From assembly GCF_002775205.1 (NCBI RefSeq), contig NC_036450.1, positions 21,602,288 through 21,666,287 of the forward strand: DNA of 64,000 nt, given 5' to 3'. Within the stretch, counting starts at the first letter, position 1, and each line of letters opens with the position of its first letter. This document shows, in pieces, positions 1-12,940 of this stretch. Below the pieces are notes generated by a model, which made no database searches, was not told where the DNA came from, and saw nothing but the letters and a program-made list of their open reading frames with translations. Position numbers and translations under genes: made by a program. The DNA is from Xiphophorus maculatus. Taxonomy: Eukaryota; Chordata; Actinopteri; Cyprinodontiformes; Poeciliidae.

Positions 1-2274
1 CCTTGAACGCAAGATAGGTAAAAGAAATAAATAAATGCATTGTTGTAATTCTACTCGACACGCTATTGGTTTCCAATTGCAGCCAATCCAGAAGCGCCAT
101 CATTCTTCTTGGCTCTGATTGGCTGCACCACCAAGAGCAAAGATGACAAAGACAGTAGATGTTAGCTTCTACAGTAGTGCCAAGACTGTTTCTATTATTA
201 ATGGATATTGGAGTCAGTTATAAGCGTTTTTAGAAGCGGCATCAAATATTCTTGGATTTTAATTATTTGTGGACGGTGGTTTACCCGGACCACACAATTG
301 CCCGCCGTCCTGTCATATCACAAAATATTGAGCCACCTGTTATATAAGCAATATTTTATATAGGTTTGTGCAATTACTTTTTTTTTAAATAACAAAGTAA
401 TCAAGAAAAACTATCAGACTTATTGCACCACAACCTACTTTCCGTATAACTTCAGTAATACAGACAATGCTGTTTAGCTATGCATGTCTGCTGGCTCTTA
501 AAGCTGCAGTCTACGCCTTGTAAATGTCCACCAAACTCTTGAATGCACCTGTTTCTATCACATATTCTCCTTCCGATCAAAAGGTACATTTTAGTTTTCC
601 ACTGGCTACAAGCCACAAACAAGACAAATAACTGGTTGAAAATTATAATTTTCTATGCAAATGAGAGATATTTGGGTTTCACTTTTTCAATTCCTCAAAT
701 AACTTACATTTTCGATGATATTCCAATGTATCACAATGAACCCGTACATTATATGTGTGACGAATTTATAGTGCTCAAGCCCGCAAGTTATTAAATCTAC
801 GAACGTATCAGTGCAGAAGATCCCTCCATCGAACAATAACTGTCATCAAATCAGATTTATGTGAGTCTCTTCCATCAGTGTGATGAGACCAACATGTCTG
901 GTACGGTCAGGATAAAAAAAACAAAACAAATGCCACTCAAGTGAAAACTGTTTTTGTGAAGTAAATACTACTGTGACTTAATTATTCATTTATAGGAAAA
1001 ACTCAACTGGTTTGCAGAATAGTTACTGTAAAAAAAACCTAATTCTGCTTTAACAACTGCTCTGCACTTTTACAGGGCAATATTTATTGGACAACTTCCT
1101 TGAAAAGCCACCCTGTTGCTTCTCATAAAAAAAATAACAACAAGCAAATATCCTCATTTTGGTTGTTTTGGTTAAACTTAGAACGACCATCACCAAATCA
1201 GTGCCTGGATTTCCACTGTGTCCCAGAAAGAAAAACACACAGCAATAATAATACATCTGTCTTCACTGCATTTGCTTTCACATCAGTGGTAAGAGAACTC
1301 ACTGACTCTTGCGTTAACACAAAAGTGACACTCAGGCCCCCGTGGCTTCCATGGATATTTCCTAATTCCTGTTCGGATCCGCCGTCAGCAGATTTCCTGC
1401 GACATTAAAGCAGCTTTTCCGCACAGGCAAAGGGGAAAGTTCAAGAGGAGGTTTCTGTCAAAAGGCCTGGTGCTATATCAAACAGAACTATGGTATATTT
1501 ACAGAGCAAACAGCGGTTAAAACGAAAAGCATGCAGTTGTGGGTTTCAGCTCAACGGTCTGGTGTTTTAGCCCACCAAGCAGATCCACTGAGACAGACTT
1601 CCTGTTGCAGTAATAAAACTATTAAAACCATTTTGCAAGTCTAACTATAACCACGTACGTAGCAAACAGCTAAGCTTACTCAGCAAGACAGACTGCAACA
1701 CGGTTTCTTACACAAGCGGTATGCTTTATAGGCTAAAGTCAAAGGGAGCACAGTGAGAAGAACATGGAGAGCTGGCCAGTGGACCGACAAAACAGGGAAG
1801 TGACGACAGCCAGTGAAAACACACAGAGCAGAACAGAAACAGGAAGAAAGGCCATTCTGTGCAACGAGTCCGTTCTTGTAGAGCTTGATATCAATGCGCC
1901 GTGCACAAAAGAGAAATAAAAACAAACAAAGGAAACCGCTCGGGGCGTTTTTGCCTTTTTCCCCTCCGAGCTACAAAACTGGGACCGATTACAAGACATG
2001 ACCTGACGATGTCACACCTTCACCCTGGGCAAACCAAAAATACACAGGTTATTTCAAAACATAGCACATGTAAAAGACGAAATTAAGACAGCATTCTATC
2101 TACATTACGTACGGGCCAGTAGAAGGTTTGTGCTCGATGATAGCCTTTAGTGAAAACACAATATTTACATTTTAAAAAATTAATTATAGAATTTTTAATT
2201 TAAAACCAAAAAAGGATCATTTCTATTTGAGCTTAAAAAAAATTACTGATTATTACAGTTATAATAATGTCATA

Positions 2275-2405
2275 AAAAACCATTTATTATTTGCTATTTT
2301 GATTCCAGAAATAAGCCTGCCACAGTAACAAATTTTGACGAACAATAAATTGTCCCATAAGTTATTGCGATAAACAATAATATGTTTGTTTTGGAACCAT
2401 ATTCC
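2275..2405. mobile_element. hAT-like fragment
   Basis: Contains AATAAATTGTCCCATAAGTT and ATTGCGATAAACAATAATAT, then GTTTTGGAACCATATT. The same family as the right end of 23402-23830. Confidence 0.45.
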
Positions 2406-4819
2406 AGTAATAGAATGGTAATGGCATAATAATGCAAGAACACATTCTCAGACCTCAATAAACTTTCAATTCTAGTGAATGTCTTCCACTGGAACTGGAA
2501 GACATTTTAAATATCCCAAATAAATATACGAAAACAACAGAAACAGCAATTAAATGACGTATGAAGTCTCTGTAATTACAGAGTAAAGCTACAAACTGTG
2601 CTTGTAGCTTTACATTTAAAAATATGGGCGACGCTACTTTAGCTCCCAACGTTTCCAAACAGCAGAATGCGTCTGTGAGCATCAAGAAAATGACGCAACC
2701 TCACACTTTCAGCCAGCTGACAGTGGCAGCACTGCTCAGCTCTATACAGCGAGGGGACATTTTTTCTGGCAACCTCACCACAAGTTACAATACGATGACT
2801 TTGGTAAAAAAAAAAAAAATAAAATAAAGTAAATAAAATAAATGTTGGTAGTTTTCAAATAGCACTTTAAAAAAAAAAAACATTCGTATAAAGTGAAAGT
2901 GAACCTTTTCGCAGTGCAATTCTTACCTATTTTCTGTAACTACAAGATATTTGTGGAAAATCCGCCTGTTCTCGCAGATTTTTTTTGTAGAGGATATCTA
3001 AAATATTTGAAAGAAAAGATATATTGGGCAGGTGAAATACCTGAGAACAAAGCTTCGCGACATGCTTTTAAGTGACGTTTGATGAGCAGGAGCATCATTT
3101 ATTTTACTTGACGCTGACTGGCTGTACCTCCCAAAATAGAAAGAAGGATGTCTATAGAAGTTAGTTTGCTTAGATGCTTGCCATTGTGCGTAGTAATGCA
3201 TATTGAGGTATATAAGGTGTTTGAAGTTTTGAAACAGCCATTTACAAACAGGTATAGTTTGGTCCCAAGCATTCATGTATTTTAGCTAATCTCGAGTGTG
3301 ACTATGATCCCTAACCCTGCAACCTTGACAATGGGAAACAGGTTATGCCAAACCTACAAGAGCTGAAAAAGCATGAACAGGCATAACATTACACAGAAAG
3401 TAGACCTTACTGATGAACCACCTCAAACTTGGAACTTGTTCTGAATATGAGAAATACTTACGATGCTTGGAAAAATGAACCTTTTACACATTCCAAAACG
3501 AAGGATACGATACGCCGTGCGACATGTCGGCTGGGGTTTGTTGGAGCAACAGCTCTGTTTTGAGGCTGAGACAGATGTGCAATACGCAGGCCGAGCCATT
3601 ACCACCAATGACAGAAACTCGCTCACAGTCTATGCTAATCCTGTCTGTGGCCAGGATCCTGCAATATGTTTGCTCTTAGGGAGACTGCAGGGCGCTCAGT
3701 GTCGTCAGAGTTTTTATGTCTTCCAAAAACTGTAGGCAATAGTTCTGCAACTAGTCAGCCTGCGTCACACTGGGACGTGCACAGCTGTTTTGGCTTGGAA
3801 GTTACAGGTTTCACACCCAAGTAAAAGAAAGAAGGAAAGGCTTGCTGACAGAGGAAGGAAAGAAAAACGCAGTTTGGCTTAGATTTAAAACCAGAGTTTT
3901 AACGCACACAAACAAACTCAAAGGCTTAAACCAGATCCTTTGGCAAGAGCTTGCCGGGGCACATGTTTCCAAATAGTAGGATGATTTCTGAAGAATGTAT
4001 TTAATGTTTTCACTTTTGTTTTTCATTTCCGTCCAAGGTTTTAGTTTTCAGAAGAGTCAAAAGTTATTTTTTAAATTGCAAATCCTGCAGAGTTCTCCAT
4101 AAAAGAACTTGTTCCTTCAACTTGTTCATATTCCTACCAAGTTCCCAGCCTTTGACATTTTGCGCCAACATTCTTCCATACCAGCAACCCAACCATGTTG
4201 TGCCTACATGCTTAATCGCTGCTATTTAATGTAAGTTATGCATTTATGAAGATAATCATAACACTGCTTTAATCATGTGTAATTTACTTTAATTCTGAAT
4301 TATTTCTGACATGACATTCTATTTCTATTCATCGTGGTTCTGATTCCAATTTGAACCAGATTATGCTGATAAAAGTTGAATGATACTGGGCTACCGAGAA
4401 ATTGTGATCATTTTGTGAAATACTGAAATTATGACGACACTTTTTGCGATTAAACCACATTTTTCTCTGTTTTTATTTTGTCATGATGATGCTCGCCATT
4501 TTCCAACCTTAGCACCGAGAATAATCCGTTGTATGTGTATCAATGGAAATGAAAGTCCATACGGCTATGAATGTAACGTACTTGAAATATAACAACCTAC
4601 CAAACGATGCATTCAAACAAACTTTTCATTGTAATTTTGCATATGGTGATTATGATTTAAAATATTCCATAGTTCTACTCTCTGATCGTCTCAGACAATA
4701 AAGAATTGTACAAGAAAAGTAATTATTGTTCATAAACAAATATGATATGCAAGCCATAGACTATCCAAAATGTACATATGACATATTATTAAAGACAACA
4801 ACCGCAAAAATACTTTTTC

Positions 4820-5335
4820 ACTTCCGATACCAATACAGATATCTGAGGTTTAATATCGGCCGATACCGATCCGATACAGAAAAGGTGTTTTGAATTGACT
4901 TAAAACATTTATTTTTTTCTGTTTTAAAAAAAAAAGACATAAATGTACTAAATTAAAAATGTAACAACACAAATTTAATTGTTTTCAGTCAGTCCAATTT
5001 ATAGGAGTATAACAGCCAATGTAATATAAATAGTAAAGAAACTGACAAAAATAATAGGTTGACTACTTTGGTTAAACGTGTAAAAAAAAAAAAAAAATAA
5101 TAAAAGCTGCAACAAAAGTTCTTCCAACTGGTTCAGAAAGTGCAATTAGAAATTCTAAAAATAATGTAAAATAAATAAAGCATCATGTCGCTCCAAGCAC
5201 ACAGCATAGAATTAGACGGAATAGATCTGCCCTTATAGATCTGGCACATTGTCAACGATGTCCTATTTAAACTATATTTTCAATATTGGGATCGGTACTG
5301 ATATTAATATCGGATCAGTACATCTCTACTACTGA
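4820..5335. mobile_element. Non-autonomous hAT-like element
   Basis: Left end carries ACTTCCGATACCAATACAGA and TATCGGCCGATACCGATCCG; right end carries GATCGGTACTGATATTAATA and CGGATCAGTACATCTCTA, largely the inverse. The interior is AT-rich with no transposase frame. Wording is typical of fish hAT ends. Confidence 0.6.
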
Positions 5336-5433
5336 TGAACACAACACAGAACACAGAGAGAAGAAGGTATATCAACAAATAGCGTTTTACAAGCTGAATG
5401 TTGCATCGCAAAACAAAACCACATGTTGCTTTT

Positions 5434-5465
5434 GCAATGCTGTTGTGTATGCACAACAGCATTGC
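5434..5465. repeat. Perfect 14-bp hairpin
   Basis: Arms 5434-5447 (GCAATGCTGTTGTG) and 5452-5465 with loop TATG. It lies about 100 bp past the hAT-like element. No larger precursor fold was evaluated. Confidence 0.7.
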
Positions 5466-6929
5466 TGGAGTCCACCTAACATTTTTTTAAAAAGAAAAAA
5501 GAAAGAAAACCAGACACCATATAATCTCAAATACCACCTGGTAGGAAAAGAGGCAAAACCACAGCGTTGCCTACTTATCATCTCACATCTGCTGGGCAGA
5601 AGGAGGACAGGCATTCACTCCCCTTCTCTTCTGTTAGGGCTCCACACCAGCTGTAATATCCTGTGAGCGGGGAATCGAGTGTTTATTGCCTCAGGCTGTA
5701 ATGTAAGACATGACATGGAGAGAGGCCTTATTATCTCACTGCTACCTGCTCCCTCCCGACAACCGAAGACGACTAAGACAAATTAAAACCGGAGAGTCTG
5801 CGAAGGCGTTCTGCAATTTATATAAGCATTCCAAGACATTCGGTATGGAGGCTGGAAATAGGAGAACTCGTCTGTGTATGGTTGGATGGAAAGTTGGCAT
5901 TCGACTTTACTGTAGCAATTATCACGCACCGGTGCAAAATGAATTATAAGGAGGGTAAGTGCCCTCTGGGAGGCTTTGAGCACATGGTTTCCTCCTGCAA
6001 ACAAGAAAACCAGAAGGAGAAAAATACAAAAGAGGCATAGATGGCATGCCTTCCTCCTTGCCCTGGGTGAAAGCGGCGGAAAATAAGTATGTCTGCAAAG
6101 ACAAGGAATTCAGACCCATCACAATAAAGTCAAACACACAACTCTAAAAGTAGAGGTTTTTCCTTTGTATTTGTGTTCCTTATTTCCTGGAAATAATCAG
6201 CCTTTGTTGCCAAAACTGCTTGTTAACGTGCGAAAAAGAAAATGCTATTAGCTAATTCTTTGCATTGCTTTCTCGGAATGCACACCTAGCAGCTAATCTG
6301 GCAGTTCGAGTGGAAGGTGCCAGAACTCCCTCTGAAAGTAGAAAAAATATTTATCAAATGAGGCTTTAAAATATGCAGTTGCTGCTTGCATCACTGAAAT
6401 TTACTGTAAGTTTTAATAGCAATGCACACATCACTTTCCTTTAGTTGTGAAAATGGCTAACATAATTAGTTTAACTTTCTCTTCATTGCAGTTACATATT
6501 CTGAATGTAAATTCATGGGTTTCTACTTCTTATGCACATCAGAAACCATCTACCACCTTTACTTTAGTTGCTCGTCCACATTCCTCTTGATTGCGAAAAA
6601 TCGACTGAAGCCATTACATGAGCGCTAGTGAAAGCCAGATGCGATTGTTCCTTCTCTTGTTGCTGCTGTATATGCGCCACACAACAGGAAACAAAGTTAA
6701 AAGTTATGCTGACTGACAACTGCGGCTAACTACGACATCAGATTTTTTTTTCCGGCATAGCCACATACCAGAACCATGCTGGAATATCGAGGGGCAATAA
6801 CAGACTACAGATGTGGTAAAACTAATTCATTTGTTAGTGTGGCATTATGACTTTGGAGAGTTTTCATTCTTTGATTTTGCCCTTCCCTCCCGCTAGGGTA
6901 TGGCCCGCCAAAGGTAGCTCTCCAGAGAT

Positions 6930-7440
6930 TTCTGTCCTGGGCCCTTCTTTCTCGTTGCCTCCAGATGTAGATCATCTTCTTTCTTGTGGTCTCATCGTCA
7001 CGCGTTTTCTTGGATGGCCTCTCTCTTTCGCTTGCCTTTGGGGTTCCACCTGAGGTCCTGCCTGATGTCGGTAGGAAGTTTTCGAAGAGAGTGCCCTACC
7101 TGGCGACATCTTTTCTTACTGATCTCTGCTTCTAATGGGAGTCGGCAAGTTCTTTCCCATAGGTTGAGGTTACCGATTGTGACTAGCCAGCGAATGGGGA
7201 AAATCCTGACAGTTGTTGAGGAATGACTGCATTTTTCCATATGAGGGTTTGTTGTCCTCCAGGTTTCAGCCCCGTACAGCAGTATGACTTCCCACTGGAG
7301 TTGAACAGTCAGATCTTCGTGGTCAGGGTCAGCTTTCTGGGCGCCCAGATGTTCTTCAGGTAGATAAAGGCAACTCAATTCAATCCTTGCCTTGACACTG
7401 GAATACGTTGGAGAAGATAGCGCAATTTTAGGCAAACTCT
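6930..7440 (-). mobile_element. Degenerate non-LTR retrotransposon (LINE), C-terminal part of ORF2
   Basis: Minus-strand translation of 7435-6998 keeps the order of a LINE reverse-transcriptase tail: LLYGAETWR, then a W-E-R-T-C-R-L-P motif, a G-H-S-L-R-K-L-P motif, and WNPKGKRKREAI. In intact elements these are LYGxETWR, LWxRTxxxP, GHxLRKP and WNPxGKRKRGRP. The zone after KRKR is frame-shifted relative to the expected GRPxxTWRR, and the upstream palm domain is missing, so it is a dead 5'-truncated copy. It lies in the presumed fcho2 intron 1. Confidence 0.8.
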
Positions 7441-7644
7441 CCGTATTGCTTCCTATTACAGACTCTGCAGGACTTCAACTCAGAATAGAACCATGCAACA
7501 GAGGTTTCCTTTATTGCTGCCTCAGGTGTCAGAACTCTGATCTGAGTGTTCTCGTTTCAGCAGGATTTGATGATTGTTGTGGTGCTACTACTAGTTAAAC
7601 AAGTAGTTACATTATTGTAACAATAATATAATATTGTGACAATA

Positions 7645-8170
7645 CTAGGGCTGCATAATCTATTGTTATTGCAATTCCTGTGTACACAATATGCGTATTG
7701 CGACGAACTGCTAGGACTGTAGTACATGTTAGCTAATTATTAAAGGGCCATGCACTCAAGTCCCTTGTGCCTGTGATATACAGTATTTGGTGACATTAGC
7801 TGTAGTATATGCTGAAGTCATAAAGAAATGACAACTTAGTTTTGGCAATTTCAATTTTGTCGAGTTTTTTATTTCAGGATTGTAGGTTTTTGTTTTTTTA
7901 GTTGTTGTTTTTTTTTTACTAGTGTATGGAAAGGTTAAAAACGACTGAAATAAATAAAATAATTTCTAAAAAAATATGAATATGAGTCAATAAATACTTG
8001 TTTTTGAGATAAAAAAAACTAAACTTTTTTTTCCAGGATGTACTACTACTATATGGTGTCTATGTGTTCTAGAAAACAGAAGTAGAAAGACAACGACACA
8101 GTTTACTTATTAGCTTATTTATTACATCATTGTCACAATGATTTCCTAATATTGTGACGTCCTATTTAAT
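7645..8170. mobile_element. hAT-like fragment pair
   Basis: Starts CTAGGGCTGCATAATCTATT with GTATTGCGACGAAC following, and has TGATTTCCTAATATTGTGAC at the far end. Fish hAT elements often begin AGGGCTGCACGAT. Diverged and non-coding. Confidence 0.35.
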
Positions 8171-11089
8171 AAGGCAATAGTGTGTACTTGTGATATCTTC
8201 ACTAAAGGTTATGGTATGAGATTCTCATACAAGATCAGGAGTCACAATATGTTAAGATTTTTTTTTTTTTTTAAATCTTGTATTCCAACAATAATCAAGC
8301 AGTAAATGAGAATATGATGGACTCTTCCCATCAGAGTCAGGTTGAGAGTTAAGTCTTAGAGTTAAGAGTGGAAAACAAGACAGTGTGACTGAGAACACGT
8401 CTTGTAATAAAACCTGATTTATTACAAAACAGGTTTTTGGTGACTCCTTCAACTGAACTGAGAGCCAAAGGAAACAAAAGAAAATCAAAAATGTTTACAA
8501 CTTTATTATGCTATCGTTCAAAACAAACAATAAACTGAACTCAGTCCTGAAGCTAATGCGTGTACTGTATATAAAAAGTGTATATAAAAGTGGATGTAAC
8601 TTCAAGGCAAAGTGAATTCTGTTTGAACCCGAGCGACCACACATGCAGGCTCCAGGGAAGAAAAGGCCATCCTGTTGGCTGAATCAGCTCTGTTTGCTTA
8701 TCACACTTCCATCTTATTTTCCCATGACAGGCTGCAGGCAAACCAGACATGAGCGCATTGTTTCACTTAAAGAAACTACATAGCTGCCACACCGGTTCGC
8801 ATACGGAGGGAGACCTTTCGGTGGCTACGCATGTCACACAAACTGAAGCTGTGTTAAACGCTGACAAAAAAAAAAAAAAAGGGGAAATGAGATTGAGCCT
8901 GTGAGTGAATCCAGCGAGCGGAAATTCTGCAGCCAGCGGCCAGTCGAGTGCCGCAATTTTGACGAAAGAAAAAACACTGTATTAGGAACTCTTCTAGTTC
9001 CTAATTCCTCAAAGAACTTGTTTTCTTAAGCTGATAAGGAGATTTTATTTGACTTCAGAGATGAATGGCAAGATTGCAAATTAGGAAAAAAATCCCATTA
9101 AAGTTAAGGAGCAGAAGACGGAGGCAGGGGGGGACAACATCTCCATGTTTTCACCTGCTTTAAAAAGTTTCAGACAGAGAGCGTTTCAGATCTATGTGCC
9201 TGCTCAGAGAGAAGACTGGTAGTCAAGTCAAAAGGGAAATGGATGCATCCCCTAATGCCAAGTATGTGTGCCCTGCATGCTAAACACACAGCTGATCGTG
9301 GCCATCACTGCATTCTCTTGTGTCCCACTGCAGGGCACAAAGGGCAGATTGATGAATCAGGAGTGTCTCTGCTCTCCTCTTTTCTCGTTTGGGCAATTAT
9401 GGAGTCTGCTTGAGCAAAAACGACTAAATAAATAAATATAATCGTGAAGGATTGCACCATCGTTATAGCTTCATTTTTAAGGCATGTCGCATAGAAGAGA
9501 TGGCTTCTCTGTAGCCGTTACCACACAGGTAAATACAATTAGGGGACTCTAATAAGTTAAGGCTTTATTTTACCAGCTTCCAGCCAAGACGCAACACATT
9601 ACTGTGGATTAGCATGAGCTACGCTACAGGCTAATAAACAAGAAGCAATACAATAAAAATATAAAACAAACCAGGCAGAAGCTAAGCTCTTCACTGAAAG
9701 ATAAATTTGGTTGTTTGGAAATATTTCCGGTCACAAAAACCAAATATCAGTCGGCAAGTTACGAACTGCATGCTGACAGCAGGTTGGCTGCCTACCGGAG
9801 CAGATAACCTGACTAATTACCAGCTAATATCAGGAGGTTAAATTCCCAATTTGACATCAAAAAGAACAGAACAACGACTTAAAAAACTTCCACTCTATTA
9901 GCAGGTTTTCAGATATCAGTTTTGCTCAAGTCTAAAGGAACAATTGTTACAGATAATATAACTGAAATTATCATATGTTATCCTTGTAGCTGTAGGAACA
10001 CAGTTAGCTTTTCACTCAAGGTTGTCAAACTGAGTTGGCCCATCCCAACTGTTCCTGGTGTAAAATCCATGTTTGGGGAAACACTGTCTGTTATCTAGAA
10101 TCAATCATCCAGAGAGTCTGAAAACACAACTGAGACCTAATAGAGAGATTCAGCAGCTATTTAACACGGCCCTTATACTCGCTTTATTCTGAGTCGATGG
10201 GCTGCGGTGTGCTTTTGATCCAATTGCCTCATTTGTGATTACACTTCTAGCCGTGTGTTGCCTTTGAAAACTGCTTTTTATTTGCCATTGAAGGGGGCTG
10301 TGTTCAGAATATAGGGTGATAACGTAATATAATTTATAAACCCTACCCAGAATATTACTTAATGTCTATTTTTCACCCCTGTCAGTGACATAGCAGCAAT
10401 TGTTTTGGTAAAGCAAAATGATGCGTGATTTAAATGAGGACTGAATTGGAGGATACATCTTAAATCGACTAAATAGTTTGTAAAACAATGTTTCCATGTA
10501 CCTACATAGCAAAAATGAACTGATTATGTGTAATTACTAAAAAGGAGTTAGATCAATGAAGGGTTCTTTCATGACATCAATTTAAAATGTCTTTAAAGCC
10601 AAGCAATGTTTTTTATTTTTTTTCTTGCGCTACAGCCTTTAATTTGGGGAAAATATATAATCCTTTGTTTTTACAAACAGCGCAACTGACAAGTTAAACA
10701 AAATAAATTGTAGTTATTTGCACTTGCTACGGCGTATAACACTTAAAGGCGAAAAACTAAGCAAATTCAGGAATTCAAAGACGTCAAACAGCACAAACAT
10801 GGCGCAGTGAATAAGTAAATATTTGAAGCAAGTTATGGAAGAATCATCAACACGAGCCGCTCTGACCTAGCTATGTGAATTTCTAATGAGCATTAGGATG
10901 ACCTTTGACAGCACATACACGTTTCAATACAAACAGAGGCGCAACAACACCAGTTTATTTTTTTTAAATCTACAACACATGTTTGGTTACTTTTTAAATA
11001 TACTTATATATTTAGAATAATTGTTTTTTTTTTCGGGGTATTCTAACTAAGCTAAACATCTGGCCTCTTACAGAAACTTCTTCACGGTA

Positions 11090-11260
11090 GAAAGTGACGC
11101 GTACGACAGGGCGCCTGTGACTGGCAGCCAGCGTGTCCAATAGCATTCTTGGAACTGACCGTAAACATTCCAAGAAATCCAGACGCAGCCAATTACCGGA
11201 AAGAGGGGCGGGTACTTCATCCTCTCAAGTTAGATAGGTTCACAGAGGCCCAAACCCGGG
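11090..11260. promoter_or_regulatory. CCAAT/GC-box cluster inside fcho2 intron 1
   Basis: Two CCAAT motifs (near 11139 and 11188) and a GGGGCGGG GC box (near 11204) lie within about 75 bp, a few hundred bases downstream of the fcho2 first exon. The combination looks promoter- or enhancer-like, but no gene start is visible beside it. It may be an alternative fcho2 promoter or an intronic enhancer; chance is also possible. Confidence 0.25.
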
Positions 11261-11456
11261 GTAAAAACAGAATAATTACCGAAGAACATTAATGCTGGTT
11301 GTGCAATTCAGGACCGGCTAGTCTGTCGGCACCGGACAGAACCTAGTAACCGCAAGACTCCGACTACGACCAGAATAATAAGGTCAGAATAGACAGAAAG
11401 GGAATAATGAGGTGTACCACCGGTGTTAACAGCATTAAAAAATAAACAACACCTAC

Positions 11457-11489
11457 CCAGAAATTTTCTAGGAAGTAAGGCGTTATCAT
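11457..11489 (-). CDS. fcho2: fcho2, first coding exon (partial gene, continues off the left edge)
   Basis: FCHO2 is an F-BAR protein that binds plasma-membrane PIP2 and helps start clathrin-coated pits. Only the first coding exon is visible. It reads MITPYFLENFW from the ATG at 11489-11487 and stops at a GTAGGT donor (11456-11451). The vertebrate FCHO2 start has the pattern M-x-x-x-Y-F-x-E-N-F-W with a phase-0 intron directly after the Trp, and both features match. Context supports it: in human, FCHO2 lies just downstream of TNPO1 in the same orientation, as here. I could not find the next exon (expected to begin G-E-K-N) in 1-11450, so intron 1 would exceed 11.4 kb. With only 11 residues the call rests on motif, splice phase and gene order together. 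FCHO1 is less likely because its start is shorter and lacks the E-N-F-W form. Confidence 0.75.
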
Positions 11490-11780
11490 TTTGTTCTGTT
11501 CCTCTTCGCCGCGACTCTTCAAGTGGCTGTAATGCGAATTTGAAAGCGTAAATCATCCACCGATCTCCCCCCGTTTCTGTTCTATGTGCCTTTTACCGTT
11601 TTCCTCCTCTCCCCTTTCTTCTCCCTTCCCACCTTTAGACTCCACCTCCGCCAGGCGGTGCTGCGCTGCTGCTTTGCCCCGCGGTTCCTTCTCCAGAGTC
11701 GGGACGAAACAGCGCTACCATCGGCTGATGAGGACACTGAGATGCTGCCTTCAGGTGCTCTCCGTAAATTCCTCAATCAC
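11490..11780 (-). promoter_or_regulatory. fcho2: fcho2 5' UTR and CpG-rich start region
   Basis: The stretch upstream of the fcho2 ATG is richer in GC and CpG than its surroundings, with a pyrimidine-rich block on the plus strand at 11587-11640 and GC-rich segments at 11640-11720. It is the expected place for the transcription start of a minus-strand gene. An upstream ATG at 11556 opens a reading frame that runs past the fcho2 ATG in another frame; it would be an overlapping uORF if the transcript begins above it. No TATA box is obvious. The exact start site cannot be fixed from sequence. Confidence 0.45.
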
Positions 11781-11855
11781 ACAAAGACATTTTTAAAAGG
11801 AATTCTAATGTCTTATTTCCGCCTCTTATAGCTAGATAAATAGCCATTGTTGGTT

Positions 11856-11858
<3 letters not shown>

Positions 11859-11945
<87 letters not shown>
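11859..11945. repeat. (TA)43 microsatellite upstream of fcho2
   Basis: Uninterrupted TA tract of about 87 bp, about 100-300 bp upstream of the putative fcho2 start region. It produces a meaningless Tyr-Ile frame. Confidence 0.97.
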
Positions 11946-11948
<3 letters not shown>

Positions 11949-12934
11949 TATATAGTTTTAACCGAAGACAATTTTTTAAAAGTATTTATGTATATGTACA
12001 TGTATTTAAAAGTTGATAATACATTTGATTAATTTTTACGGCAAAAATGTTGTGTTTTTTGTAACGTCCACTTCATTCTGCAATTTGCGAAAGAAGACAT
12101 TTCCCAAGTATTTAAAATGTTAATATTATACATAAAGATTATAGCAGCAGAAAGGCTCTAGGTCTTCAGGAGATTGGAAGAGTTGACTTTTAAAGCACAA
12201 ATGCCTTGGATATTAGTTATAACTTCCAATTGACTTAATTTTATAAAAGTTTTCTTCTTAACATTACATTATTAGGGCCTTTTGGTGCCAAGCAGAGATC
12301 TAGCTTCTAAAATAAATGTATTGGTGAGTAGTTATTGCTAGTAACTTCTCATAAGTTAATTATAAGGATGTGTTCAGTAAATATCAGTTTTAAAAAGTCA
12401 GTTTTGTTTTATATAAACATTTGAAAAGTACTTTTCCACCAACCAGACAAATGCTGCTTCAGTGATCGTACTCTAAACACACATATTTACGATACAGGGT
12501 GGTCAGTTCTAAGTTGTTGGGTACTACCACAAAATGGACACAAAGGAAGCATTGCCAATGATTTAAAGTTAATCTTTGTTTTATTCAGATGTTGGATTTG
12601 CTTCCAGGGTATAAAATCAGTTTTTAAATAGATGTCGATTCTCTGATTAAACTAGTTTTTAAGAACGTTCAGGTTTAGTACATAAAAGTGACGTTTTTGC
12701 CTTTAAACCCCCCAGGGCAGTGTTGAACTGGGTCCGGTGACAGCAGGTCTGCTTTTGGGGTTAAGCTGATTAATTTAACCCCTTTCTGGCTTCAAGTTAG
12801 TTTTCAAGGCCCTGCACAAATTTCTCCAAAGTTTAACTGCAAAAAAAATTTTTTTTTTCAGACGATGTTAAAAACTGGATAGCTCTGCAGAGTCTGAAAA
12901 GAAGAAGACAAAAGGCCCATCATAATGTAAACAA
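11946..12934. other. fcho2-tnpo1 spacer
   Basis: AT-rich sequence between the TA tract and the distal tnpo1 polyadenylation signal. Nothing recognised. Confidence 0.6.
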
Positions 12935-12940
12935 TTTATT
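12935..12940 (-). promoter_or_regulatory. tnpo1: Candidate distal polyadenylation signal of tnpo1
   Basis: Canonical AATAAA on the minus strand (TTTATT on plus), with a pyrimidine-rich tract a few tens of bases further along the transcript. It is the last good signal before the spacer towards fcho2. Other AATAAA copies exist nearer the stop codon. Confidence 0.35.

Larger units (their letters stand above)
1..11456 (-). other. Probable fcho2 intron 1: no exon recognised, repeats only
   Basis: No open reading frame here shows domain content of a host protein, and none of the next fcho2 exons was found on the minus strand. What it does hold is listed separately: hAT-like fragments near 2.3, 4.8-5.3 and 7.6-8.2 kb, a degenerate LINE at 6.93-7.44 kb, a diverged repeat pair at 0.06-0.20 and 3.09-3.23 kb, and a small hairpin at 5.43 kb. 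The stretch 8.9-11.0 kb is mostly unique-looking AT-rich sequence in which I see nothing. Confidence 0.55.

Noticed and set aside
6998-7435. 145-codon minus-strand frame as a host gene
   Set aside because: It is the degraded tail of a LINE ORF2, recognisable by LLYGAETWR and WNPKGKRKR motifs in order.
11847-12032. Tyr-Ile repeat frame
   Set aside because: It is a translation of the TA microsatellite.
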